This document shows, piece after piece, positions 35,485-43,669 of a stretch of 64,000 bases of DNA. How positions within the stretch are numbered: the first letter of the stretch is position 1; the number at the start of each line of letters is the position of its first letter. The notes beneath the pieces were generated by a model. That model saw only the letters and a list, made by a program, of their open reading frames with translations. It ran no database searches and was not told the origin of the DNA. This stretch comes from Bradyrhizobium barranii subsp. apii (GTDB lineage Bacteria > Pseudomonadota > Alphaproteobacteria > Rhizobiales > Xanthobacteraceae): contig NZ_CP096255.1 in assembly GCF_011516635.5 (NCBI RefSeq), positions 2,602,501-2,666,500 on the forward strand. The letters run 5' to 3'. A program made the translations under genes and the position numbers.

Positions 35485-37044
35485 CTACCGCTTGCCCACG
35501 TTCTCCCAAAGCCACTTCGCCACCGCATCCGGCGATGAATTCGCGTCGTTGCCGCTGGCGCGCAAATTGGCCTCGCGCATTGTGGCGATGTCGATCTTGC
35601 CAAGCAGCGGCTTGAGCGCGGCCTGTAGTCGCTCATCGCCGGCCCGCTTCGGCGCCAGCAGCAGGATCGCGTCGTAGGGCGGGATCGCGTGCCTGGGATC
35701 GTCCAGCACGACCAGATCGTATTTCGCGATCAGTCCGTCGCTGGTGTAGCCGGCGATCACGTCGACCTCGCCGCTGGCGACGGCCGCATACATGAAATCC
35801 GGCTGCATCTGGCGCTGGGCGCGGAACGAGAGGGCATAGGATTTTTGCAGCGCTGCCCATTCGGGGCGCGAGAAGAATTCGTAGTCGCCGGCGATGGACA
35901 GCGCCGGTGCATGCGCGGCGAGATCGGCGATGGTGCGGATGCCGAGCGCTTCGGCGCGCTTCTTCGGCATCACCAGCGCATAGGCGTTCTCGAAGCCAAG
36001 CTCGCCGAGCAGGGTGATATGGTCCTTCGCGAGCGCTGTCTTGAGCTCCGCCAACAACTCCGCGCGCGGCTTGATGTCCGTGCGGTGCAGCTGGTTGGCC
36101 CACAACGTACCCGAATAATCGACATAGAGATCGATGTCGCCGGCCTTGAGCGCCTCGAAGATCACGCTGGAGCCGAGACCCGACCGTGCGGTCGCGGAGA
36201 GGTCGGCGGCCTGGAGGCGGTCCCTCAGCAGGGCCGACAGCACATATTGCTCGGCGAACGTCTTGGCGCCGACGACATAGCTCTGCGACGAGCGTCCCAT
36301 CGTCGGCACCAGCGTTGCGAGGACCAGCGCCGCGATCCCGATGCCGCCGAGCGCGGCAGGCAGGCGGCTGCGGTGGCGCAAGCCGCTCTCGATCAGGCCG
36401 AGCAGCTGATCGACGGCGAGCGCGAGCAGGGCCGAGGCAAAGCAGCCGAACAGCACGAACACCCAGTTCTGGGTCTGAAGCCCGGCAAAAATGTAATTGC
36501 CGAGGCTGGTCTGCCCGATCGGCGTTGACAGGGTCGCGGTGCCGATCACCCACACCGCCGCGGTGCGGATGCCGGCCATCATCACCGGCAGCGCCAGCGG
36601 CAACTCGACCATGATGAGCGACTGCCGCGCGGTCATGCCGACGCCTTTGGCGGCTTCGATCAGCGCGGGATCGATGCCGTTGAGGCCCGTGATACCGTTG
36701 CGCAGCACCGGCAGCATCGAATAGAGCGCGAGCGCCAGCATCGCCGGCAGGAAGCCGAAAGCCGAGAAGGAGATTCCGAACCAGGCGAGTGTCAAGGACG
36801 CGACCAGCAGCAGCAGCGGATAGAACAGCGCGAGCAGTGCCAAGCCGGGCACCGTCTGCACGATGCTTGCGAGCGCGAGCAGGACGGCGCGCGGGGCCGG
36901 GCGGTTGCGCGTCAGGATCGCCAGCGGCAGGCTGACGGCGAGGCCAAGCGCGAGCGCGGCGAGGCTGACCCGAACATGGTTGCCGAGATAGTCGGGCAGA
37001 TGCGACAGCGCCTCGCCCCAGCGCGGATCGGCGAACAGGCTCAT
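35485..37044 (-). CDS. Osmoprotectant-type ABC transporter, fused permease and substrate-binding protein
   Basis: 519 residues. The first half (about 1-215) is an ABC permease with the EAA loop (GIDPALIEAAKGVGMTARQSLIMVELPLALP); after a linking helix (about 222-245), the second half (about 255-519) is a periplasmic OpuAC/ProX-type binding domain (VVGAKTFAEQYVLSALL, DLYVDYSGTLWANQL, VIAGYTSDGLIAKYDLVVLDD). Such fusions import glycine betaine, choline or related quaternary amines. Its start overlaps the stop of the ATPase gene by four bases. Confidence 0.92.
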   Translation of the reverse strand: MSLFADPRWGEALSHLPDYLGNHVRVSLAALALGLAVSLPLAILTRNRPAPRAVLLALASIVQTVPGLALLALFYPLLLLVASLTLAWFGISFSAFGFLPAMLALALYSMLPVLRNGITGLNGIDPALIEAAKGVGMTARQSLIMVELPLALPVMMAGIRTAAVWVIGTATLSTPIGQTSLGNYIFAGLQTQNWVFVLFGCFASALLALAVDQLLGLIESGLRHRSRLPAALGGIGIAALVLATLVPTMGRSSQSYVVGAKTFAEQYVLSALLRDRLQAADLSATARSGLGSSVIFEALKAGDIDLYVDYSGTLWANQLHRTDIKPRAELLAELKTALAKDHITLLGELGFENAYALVMPKKRAEALGIRTIADLAAHAPALSIAGDYEFFSRPEWAALQKSYALSFRAQRQMQPDFMYAAVASGEVDVIAGYTSDGLIAKYDLVVLDDPRHAIPPYDAILLLAPKRAGDERLQAALKPLLGKIDIATMREANLRASGNDANSSPDAVAKWLWENVGKR

Positions 37045-37823
37045 GCCGCACCGCTCTGCGGCAGCAGTGCGTTCAGCCGCTCGACCTGGCGCCGCGGCGT
37101 GCGCAGCAGCTCCAGCACATAGGCGTCGCTGCTGTTCGAGAGTTCCGCGGGCGTGCCCTGCGCCAGCATTTGTCCGCCGCGCATCACCGCGATGCGGTCG
37201 GCGAGCAGGATCGCCTCCGTCATGTCATGGGTGATCATGACGGTGGTCAGGCCGAGCTTGCGATGCAGCTCGCGAAAATCCTCGCCGAGCGCATCGCGGG
37301 TGAGGGGATCGAGCGCGCCGAACGGCTCGTCCATCAGCACGATGCGGGGCCGCGCCGCGAGCGCCCGCGCCACCCCGACGCGCTGGCGCTGGCCGCCGGA
37401 GAGCGCCTCGGGCAGGCGATCGCGATGCGCGCGACGGTCGAGTTGCACGAGCTCGAGCAGCTCGTCGACCCGCGCGGTGATGTCCGCTGCCGGTGCGCCC
37501 AGCAGCCTTGGCGTGATCCCGATATTGTCGGCGACGCTCAGATGCGGAAACAGCCCGCCGCTCTGGAAGACGTAGCCGATCCGGCGCCGCAGCGCGACCG
37601 GATCGACGGTTTGCACATCCTCGCCCTCAACCGTGATCGTGCCGGCATCGGCCTCGATCAGCCGGTTGGCGAGCCGCAGCAGCGTGGTCTTGCCGGAGCC
37701 GGAGCCGCCGACGATGGCCAGAAATTCGCCCTCGGCGATATCGAGCGACACATCGTCGACGGCCTTGAGTGAGCCGAAGTTCTTGCTGACGTGGGAATAG
37801 CCAATCATCGGCCTGGAAGACAT
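37041..37823 (-). CDS. Osmoprotectant-type ABC transporter, ATP-binding protein
   Basis: 260 residues (start at 37823, or the Met at 37808). Walker A GGSGSGKTT, Q-loop FQSGGLFPHLSV, signature LSGGQRQRVGVARALAARP, Walker B IVLMDEPFGALD, switch His in ITHDMTEA. OpuCA/ProV-like ATPase without the CBS domains of the full-length ProV type. Powers the fused permease/binding protein encoded next; the two genes overlap by four bases. Confidence 0.94.
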   Translation of the reverse strand: MSSRPMIGYSHVSKNFGSLKAVDDVSLDIAEGEFLAIVGGSGSGKTTLLRLANRLIEADAGTITVEGEDVQTVDPVALRRRIGYVFQSGGLFPHLSVADNIGITPRLLGAPAADITARVDELLELVQLDRRAHRDRLPEALSGGQRQRVGVARALAARPRIVLMDEPFGALDPLTRDALGEDFRELHRKLGLTTVMITHDMTEAILLADRIAVMRGGQMLAQGTPAELSNSSDAYVLELLRTPRRQVERLNALLPQSGAA

Positions 37824-37840
37824 TGGGCGGGGCTCACTCT

Positions 37841-37869
37841 CTTACCCTCCCCCTCCAGGGGAGGGTAAG
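37841..37869. repeat. Palindromic element E between divergent ABC operons
   Basis: Perfect 12-base arms CTTACCCTCCCC / GGGGAGGGTAAG with a five-base loop. Sits 18 bases upstream of the osmoprotectant ATPase start and 95 bases upstream of the NitT-type ATPase start. It could be a repeat or a regulatory hairpin. Confidence 0.65.
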
Positions 37870-37963
37870 AGCACGGCAGGACCCATGCGTAGCACGCTTG
37901 GCGGCTCGATTGAACTTGGCCGCGCGAGCGGCTAAGGCATCGGGCCAAGTTCGGAGGGAACAC

Positions 37964-38782
37964 ATGACGACGCCCACGGCAGTGGCGCTGGAAGACGCCA
38001 AAGTCGCGTTCCGGCTGGGGGACGACCGGGTCTATACGGCGGTGGAGAAGGCCCATCTTTCGGTTGCGCAGGGCGAGTTCGTCGCCATCGTCGGGCCGAC
38101 CGGCTGCGGGAAATCGACCCTGCTCAACGTTGCGGCCGGCCTGCTCAAGCCCGCTGCCGGCAGCATCAAGATATTCGACCGTCCGCTTGCGGGGCTGAAC
38201 CGGGACGCCGGCTACCTGTTCCAGGCCGATGCGCTGTTCCCCTGGAAGACCGCGCTCGACAATGTCGCGATCGGGCTCGAGATCGCGGGCACGCCCCGCG
38301 CCGAGGCACTGCAACACGCGCAAAAATGGCTGACTTCCGTCGGCCTCGGCGCCTTCGCCAACCGCTATCCGCACATGCTCTCCGGCGGCCAGCGCAAGCG
38401 CGTGGCGCTGGCACAGGTGCTGATCCGCGACCCAAAGATACTCCTGATGGACGAGCCGTTCGGGCCGCTCGATGCGCAGACCCGCCAGGTCATGGGCAAT
38501 CTGCTGCTCGACCTCTGGAATGCCGACCGCAAGGCCGTGCTGTTTGTGACCCATGATCTCGAAGAGGCGATCGCGCTCGCCGACCGCGTCGTGATCATGT
38601 CGGCGGGGCCGTCCTCGCGCATCATCGGCGACTGGCGCGTGAGCTTGCCGCGCCCGCGCGATATTTTCGAGGTGCGGCTGGACAAGGAGTTCCATGCGCT
38701 CCACCGCGAGATCTGGAGCGTGCTCAAGGACGAGGTGATGAAGGGCTACGTGCAATCGACCCAAGCGGCGGAGGCGATCTGA
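37964..38782 (+). CDS. NitT/Tau-type ABC transporter, ATP-binding protein
   Basis: 272 residues from ATG at 37964, chosen for the strong GGAGGG site; the open frame extends upstream across palindrome E. Walker A GPTGCGKST, Q-loop LFQADALFPWKT, signature LSGGQRKRVALAQVLIRDP, Walker B ILLMDEPFGPLD, His in FVTHDLEEA. The family (SsuB/TauB/NrtD/ThiZ-like) takes up nitrate, sulfonates, pyrimidine precursors and similar small compounds. Its stop overlaps the permease start by one base. Confidence 0.92.
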   Translation: MTTPTAVALEDAKVAFRLGDDRVYTAVEKAHLSVAQGEFVAIVGPTGCGKSTLLNVAAGLLKPAAGSIKIFDRPLAGLNRDAGYLFQADALFPWKTALDNVAIGLEIAGTPRAEALQHAQKWLTSVGLGAFANRYPHMLSGGQRKRVALAQVLIRDPKILLMDEPFGPLDAQTRQVMGNLLLDLWNADRKAVLFVTHDLEEAIALADRVVIMSAGPSSRIIGDWRVSLPRPRDIFEVRLDKEFHALHREIWSVLKDEVMKGYVQSTQAAEAI

Positions 38783-39567
38783 TGTCGCGCGTGACGCTGC
38801 TTGCGCTGCAAGTCCTGGTCGCCGTCGTCTGCCTCACACTGTGGCAGCTCTTTGCGACCGTGCCGGTGTTCGGAAAAATCCTGTTGCCGCCTTTCTTCTT
38901 CTCCAACCCGGTCGATGTGTTCAGCCAGATCGTCAAATGGTTCTCGTCCGGCGTGATCTGGAAGCATCTCGGCATCACGTTGACGGAATCGATTCTGGCG
39001 TTCGTGATCGGATCGCTCGGCGGCGTGCTGGTCGGCTTCTGGTTCGCGCGCCAGCCGCTGGTTGCCGCGGTGTTCGACCCTTACGTCAAGATGGTCAACG
39101 CGCTGCCCCGCGTCGTGCTTGCGCCGATCTTCGCGCTGTGGCTGGGCCTCGGCATCTGGTCCAAGGTCGCACTCGGCGTGACGCTGGTGTTCTTCATCGT
39201 GTTCTTCAACGTCTATCAGGGCGTCAAGGAAGTCAGCCGCACCGTGCTCGACAATGGCCGCATGCTCGGCATGAGCGAGCGGCAGCTGATGCAGCACGTC
39301 TATTGGCCGTCGGCGCTGTCGTGGATGTTCTCCTCGCTGCACACCTCGGTCGGCTTCGCCGTGGTCGGCGCCGTCGTCGGCGAATACCTGGGATCGGCGG
39401 CGGGGCTCGGCTATCTGATCCAGCAGGCCGAAGGCATCTTCGACGTCGCCGGCGTGTTCGCCGGCATGTTCGTGTTGTCGGCCTTCGTCATCCTGATCGA
39501 CTTCGGGGTGACGCTGGTTGAGCGCAGGCTGCTGGTCTGGCGGCCGACCGTGGACGGGCGGGGGTAG
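38782..39567 (+). CDS. NitT/Tau-type ABC transporter, permease
   Basis: 261 residues, about six membrane helices. EAA-loop region DNGRMLGMSERQLMQHVYWPSALSWMFSSLHTSVGFAVVGAVVGEYLG is typical of SsuC/TauC-type permeases. Coupled to the ATPase gene by a one-base overlap. No binding-protein gene follows directly; a matching SsuA/ThiY-type protein is encoded 4.1 kb downstream at 43670 after an unrelated gene block. Confidence 0.92.
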   Translation: MSRVTLLALQVLVAVVCLTLWQLFATVPVFGKILLPPFFFSNPVDVFSQIVKWFSSGVIWKHLGITLTESILAFVIGSLGGVLVGFWFARQPLVAAVFDPYVKMVNALPRVVLAPIFALWLGLGIWSKVALGVTLVFFIVFFNVYQGVKEVSRTVLDNGRMLGMSERQLMQHVYWPSALSWMFSSLHTSVGFAVVGAVVGEYLGSAAGLGYLIQQAEGIFDVAGVFAGMFVLSAFVILIDFGVTLVERRLLVWRPTVDGRG

Positions 39568-39609
39568 GCCGCCTCGTTTGCCTGCTGACGTTTATGTGAT
39601 TGACCGCCC

Positions 39610-39634
39610 GGAATAGAACGCGCGGCCATACGTC
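39610..39634 (+). promoter_or_regulatory. Candidate ECF-sigma promoter
   Basis: GGAAT at 39610-39614, 16-base spacer, CGTC at 39631-39634. This is the usual -35/-10 form of ECF promoters (GGAAC/T-N16-CGTC/T). Transcription would begin near 39641, ahead of the DUF305 gene that opens the ECF sigma gene set, suggesting autoregulation. No experimental support. Confidence 0.5.
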
Positions 39635-39669
39635 ATACCCCCAAGCAACCACCTGCATGGGAGTTCAGG

Positions 39670-40206
39670 ATGCCCCCCTCACAGTTTCGCCGCGCCTTAG
39701 CGGTGTTCGCAAGCAGATGCCGATGGCCCAAGCCCGGTCTCGGCACGGCGTTCCTTGCCGCGCCAATTCTGGTCGCGTCCGCACTCCCGCTGCTCGTGTT
39801 CGCGCATGAAACCCATCCGGCCGCCCCGCCGGCCGCGGTGAGCACGGAGGAGCGTGCGTTTTTGGAAGAAAACGAAGCGGCGATGACCAAGATGATGAAC
39901 GACATGGCGGCCAAGCCGACCGGCGACATCGATCGCGACTTCGTCGCAATGATGAGCCCGCATCATCAGGGCGCGATCGACATGGCGGTCATCGAATTGC
40001 GGTATGGCAAGAACGAGCAGCTGCGGCGCATCGCCCAGGAAATCATCGTCGACCAGATGCAGGAGATCGCGGCCATGAAGCTCGCGATCGGCGAGCCGGC
40101 GACAGACACCGCGCCCGCCCCGACCCAACCGCCCTCAGCTCCCAACACAACCGTTCATCATCATCCGGGCATGCAGATGGATATGTCCACGGGAATGAAG
40201 AAGTAG
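39670..40206 (+). CDS. DUF305 family exported protein with His/Met-rich tail
   Basis: 178 residues. Signal/anchor segment at about 25-45 ending LLVFAHETHP. DUF305 core: FLEENEAAMTKMMNDMAAKPTGDIDRDFVAMMSPHHQGAIDMAVIEL, with the family's MxPHHQGAIDMA motif, and QMQEIAAMK. The C-terminus is rich in His and Met (TVHHHPGMQMDMSTGM), which suggests copper or another soft metal as ligand. Member of a four-gene set with a beta-propeller and an ECF sigma/anti-sigma pair; first gene behind the candidate ECF promoter. Confidence 0.88.
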   Translation: MPPSQFRRALAVFASRCRWPKPGLGTAFLAAPILVASALPLLVFAHETHPAAPPAAVSTEERAFLEENEAAMTKMMNDMAAKPTGDIDRDFVAMMSPHHQGAIDMAVIELRYGKNEQLRRIAQEIIVDQMQEIAAMKLAIGEPATDTAPAPTQPPSAPNTTVHHHPGMQMDMSTGMKK

Positions 40207-40215
40207 GAGTCGCAG

Positions 40216-41678
40216 ATGACCACGTCACGAAGCACTATGATGAAGAGCATTTTCCTGGCGGCCACGATGCTTGCGACCGGTTCGGTCGCGTGGGCGGGGC
40301 AGGCGCCGGGCGCGCTGTCCGCTGCCGATATTCCGGTGAGCCACCACGACCGTGTCTACGCCGCAGAGCAGTTCTCGAATACGGTCTCGGTCACCGATCC
40401 CGTCGACAACAAGCTGCTTGGCGTGATCCGGCTGGGCGACCCGCAACCCGGCAATTTCAGCCCGCTCTACAAGGGCCAGGTGCTCGTGCATGGCATGGGC
40501 TTCTCGCCCGATCACAAGACGCTCGCCGTGGTGTCGATCGGCTCGAATTCGGTGAGCTTCATCGACACCGCAACCAACGCGGTCAAGCATATCACTTACG
40601 TCGGACGATCGCCGCACGAGGCGTTCTTCACGCCGGACGGCAAGGAAGTGTGGGTCACCGTTCGCGGCGAGAACTACATCTCCGTCATCGATCCGATCAG
40701 CTTCAAGGAGAAGACCCGCATCACGACCCCGAATGGGCCGGGCATGCAGATTTTCTCACCCGACGGCAAATACTCTGCTCGTCGTTCAATCCCGAGACCG
40801 ACGTCGTCGCGGTGGCCGAGCACAAGATCGTCGCCACGGTGAAGCAGGAGAGCCCATTCTGCCCGAACATCGCGGCGACGCCGGATGGAAACCAGGTGTG
40901 GTTCACGCTGAAGGACGTCGGCCGGACACAGGTGTTCAACGCCAAGCCACCGTTCAACGCGATCAAGACGATCGATACCGGGCCGATCACCAACCACGTC
41001 AATTTCGCGCACACTGCCAAGGGCACGTTCGCCTACGTCACCATCGGTGGCCTGAACGAAGTAAAAGTGTTCCGCACCGACGATTTCTCGCAGGTCGCGA
41101 CGATCCCGGTCGGCAATCTGCCGCACGGCGTCTGGCCGTCGGGCGACGGCACACGCATCTATGTGGGACTGGAGAACGCCGACGCGCTCGCGGCCATCGA
41201 CACGGCGACCAATAAAGTGGTCGGGAACGTTCCGATCGGCCAGGCGCCGCAGGCAATCGCGTATGTTCCAAATGCCGCGCCTAACCCTGATGACCGCCAG
41301 AATTTGCAGGCCCTCGGCGTCGCCGGGCAGGTCGCTCATCTCACGCTTGCGTCGAAGGACGGTGCAAAAGACGGCATGGCGCCGACCAGCGTGTCGCTGT
41401 TCGATCAGGGCCTGATTCAGATCTTGCAGGCTTCGGTGACGGGACTTCAGCCCAAGCAGAAATATGTGCTTGCCCTGGCGGAGCATGGCGACGGCAGTGG
41501 CCCGTTGCAGCCGTTGGCGGCGTTCATGACCAATCCGGCTGGATCCGCCATCGTCAATGTGGCCGGTCCGATCCGGCAGATCGTCGACCAGTCTGCCGCT
41601 GAAACAAGGCGGTACCTGGTGATTGCGGCCGGTGACGCGGCCATGCCTGGTGAGGCGGTCCAGATCGAGGCGCGATGA
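40216..41678 (+). pseudogene. YncE-like beta-propeller protein, frameshifted
   Basis: About 487 residues if repaired. Signal peptide (MMKSIFLAATMLATGSVAWA), then repeated propeller blades with YVTN-type motifs (AEQFSNTVSVTDPVDNKLLGVI, SPDHKTLAVVSIGSNSVSFIDTATN, TPDGKEVWVTVRGENYISVID), and a C-terminal region after the propeller (about 390-487). The first frame is intact to SPDGKY near 40773; one base is then missing and the protein continues in the neighbouring frame from CSSFNPETDVVAV to the TGA at 41678. Both halves are well conserved, so this is probably a sequencing error or fresh mutation. Lies between DUF305 and the ECF sigma gene. Confidence 0.85.
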
Positions 41679-41718
41679 CGCGCCGTCCGACGTCGGCAAA
41701 GGGCAGGTGGAGCGCCTC

Positions 41719-42237
41719 GTGAAGGACATGCTGGTTCAGGTCGAGCCGCTTATCCCCGCGCTCCGCCGCTACGCGCGCGCGCTTTTGCGCGATCGCGCGG
41801 CTGCCGACGATCTGGTTCAGGATTGCCTGGAGCGTGCCGTCAGCCATTGGCATCAGCGGCGCGACGGCAGCGTTCGCGCCTGGCTGTTCAGCATCCTCCA
41901 CAATCTGGCGGTCACGCAATTCCGCCAGGCCACGGCGCGGGGCAGGCATATGCCGATCGACGATGCAGGCGAGCGTGAGCTCGCCAGCGCTGCCGCGCAG
42001 GAGCACAGGCTGATCTATCAGGATGTCCTGAAAAAGCTCGCGAGACTGCCGGAAGAGCAGCGTGCGGTGTTGTTGCTTGTTGCGGTTGAGGATCTATCCT
42101 ACGCGGACGCCGCGGGAGTGCTGAAGATTCCGGTCGGGACCGTGATGTCACGCCTGTCGCGCGCGCGGGAGAGGCTATTGCAGGAGATGGAGGGCGTGGC
42201 TCCAGGGAACGTCGTGGCATTGCGGGGCGTGAAATGA
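41719..42237 (+). CDS. ECF RNA polymerase sigma factor
   Basis: 172 residues from a GTG at 41719 with GGAG six bases upstream; an ATG at 41728 is an alternative. Region 2 (RRYARALLRDRAAADDLVQDCLERA ... VRAWLFSILHNLAVTQFRQ) and region 4 (LARLPEEQRAVLLLVAVEDLSYADAAGVLKIPVGTVMSRLSRARERL) are complete; there is no region 3, as expected for ECF factors. Stop overlaps the anti-sigma start by four bases. Probably directs transcription of its own gene set from the site at 39610. Confidence 0.93.
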   Translation: MKDMLVQVEPLIPALRRYARALLRDRAAADDLVQDCLERAVSHWHQRRDGSVRAWLFSILHNLAVTQFRQATARGRHMPIDDAGERELASAAAQEHRLIYQDVLKKLARLPEEQRAVLLLVAVEDLSYADAAGVLKIPVGTVMSRLSRARERLLQEMEGVAPGNVVALRGVK

Positions 42238-43007
42238 ACCGGCGGCCGATCACCGAGGACGATCTCCACGCCTATGTCGACCAGGCGCTCGAGCCTGAGC
42301 GGCGCGCGGAGGTCGCATCCTATCTGGACGATCATCAGGATGTCGCCGCGCGCGTTGCGGCCTTCGCCACCCAGCGCGAGCAGCTCCGCGGGGCGTTTGC
42401 GTCGATCGCCGACGAGCCGTTGTCGGCCGAGCTGAATCTGTCGCACATCATCGAGAGCCGGAGGCGGCCTCCCATGCGGACGTGGTGGGCGATCGCTGCG
42501 ATGTTGCTTCTCGGCATCGGCGGTCTCGGCGGATGGACCATGCGCGGCGTCTTGCAGGAGGGCTCGAACGGACTGTCTGCGCTGGCACAGGAGGCGGCCT
42601 ATTCGTATGGCGTTTACGCACCGGACCGCGTGCGGCCGGTCGAGATAAGGGCGTCCGACAGTGCCGAGCTCACGCAATGGGTATCGAATCGGCTGAAACA
42701 GCCGGTCAAGGTGCCGGATCTCTCTGTATCCGGCTATCGGCTGATGGGCGGTCGCCTGGTTGCGACGTCGCACGGCCCGGCCGCGATGTTCATGTACGAT
42801 GACGATCACGGCGACCGGCTTGTCGTGCTGACGCGTCCGATGAGCAACCGCAATCTGGATACGCCGATGATGCCGCAATCGACCGGCGATGTCGCGGGCT
42901 TCGTGTGGGCGGATGGCGGCATGGGTTACACGCTCGTCGGCCAGCTTCCGGGAGACACCCTCAAGCCGATCGCGAACGAGATCCGGAAGCAGACGCGCCC
43001 GATCTAG
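42234..43007 (+). CDS. Membrane-bound anti-sigma factor
   Basis: 257 residues. Cytoplasmic N-terminus (about 1-80; PITEDDLHAYVDQALEPERRAEVASYL is the typical anti-sigma helix motif), one membrane helix at about 84-103 (WWAIAAMLLLGIGGLGGW), then a periplasmic domain of about 150 residues. The HxxxCxxC zinc motif is absent. Start overlaps the sigma stop (ATGA), the classic sigma/anti-sigma arrangement. The periplasmic part would sense the signal. Confidence 0.92.
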   Translation: MNRRPITEDDLHAYVDQALEPERRAEVASYLDDHQDVAARVAAFATQREQLRGAFASIADEPLSAELNLSHIIESRRRPPMRTWWAIAAMLLLGIGGLGGWTMRGVLQEGSNGLSALAQEAAYSYGVYAPDRVRPVEIRASDSAELTQWVSNRLKQPVKVPDLSVSGYRLMGGRLVATSHGPAAMFMYDDDHGDRLVVLTRPMSNRNLDTPMMPQSTGDVAGFVWADGGMGYTLVGQLPGDTLKPIANEIRKQTRPI

Positions 43008-43025
43008 CCTCGAAACTGACGAAAT

Positions 43026-43049
43026 GGGCCCGCACGGCAGTGCGAGCCC
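43026..43049. terminator. Hairpin between convergent genes
   Basis: GGGCCCGCAC / GTGCGAGCCC stem with one C-A mismatch and loop GGCA, between the anti-sigma stop and the convergent cupin stop. It could end transcripts from both sides; no T run. Confidence 0.5.
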
Positions 43050-43080
43050 GAACGTTCAACCGGCCCGAGTTGCGGGCAGC

Positions 43081-43530
43081 CTAGTCCAGCAGCTTGGTGT
43101 CATCGGGCGCCTGCGGCGGCGTCTTGATCGCGATGGCCTTGACCTGACCGCTGATCGGCTTGGTGCCGCCATGCGGCGTGCCCTTGGGGATGATGACGAG
43201 GTCGCCGGGTTTCACCGTCACCTCCTTGTCGCCGAGCCAGATCGTCCCGGTCCCGTCCAGGATGTACTGGATCTCGTTGGTGTTGGGATGCATGTGCTTG
43301 GGCACATTGCCGACCTGGATCGAGATGGTGGCACCGTCGGCGCTGGCGAACATCTTGGAACGGTAGCCGACATTATTGGCGGGGCCGAGTGCGTCGCCCT
43401 CCATCTCGCCGGTGTGGATGATCTGCGCGGTGACGTTCTCGGCTGCCAGCGCCGGCCGGAGCAGTTGGTTGGCGCCGCATCTGGCGGCAAAGGCGGCGGC
43501 GATCGACAGCCCGATTGCAAGGCGATTCAT
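43081..43530 (-). CDS. Exported cupin-domain protein
   Basis: 149 residues with a signal peptide (about 1-30, ending PALAAE). Single cupin barrel: motif 1 is HMHPNTNEIQYILDGTGTIWLG, with metal-binding His and Glu, and motif 2 is PGDLVIIPKGTPHGG. Strong ribosome binding site GGGAGGATC. Periplasmic metal-binding cupin of unknown activity. It is divergent from the NitT-type binding-protein gene and convergent with the anti-sigma gene, so it is not part of either operon. Confidence 0.88.
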   Translation of the reverse strand: MNRLAIGLSIAAAFAARCGANQLLRPALAAENVTAQIIHTGEMEGDALGPANNVGYRSKMFASADGATISIQVGNVPKHMHPNTNEIQYILDGTGTIWLGDKEVTVKPGDLVIIPKGTPHGGTKPISGQVKAIAIKTPPQAPDDTKLLD

Positions 43531-43546
43531 GGATGATCCTCCCCAT

Positions 43547-43561
43547 CAAGAATTGTTCTTG
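43547..43561. promoter_or_regulatory. Perfect dyad upstream of the cupin gene
   Basis: CAAGAATTGTTCTTG, six-base arms around TTG, 17 bases upstream of the cupin ATG and in the divergent region shared with the binding-protein gene. Form and position suit an operator; the regulator is unknown. Confidence 0.45.
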
Positions 43562-43669
43562 TGGACCCATGCTATTGCGCCGAAAGGCTGATGGCGAGTC
43601 GCACTTTGGCAGTGCTTCTCAAGCCAATCCTGCTGCTCTATGGTGCCGCCAGCCGAACGGAGGAAACCA

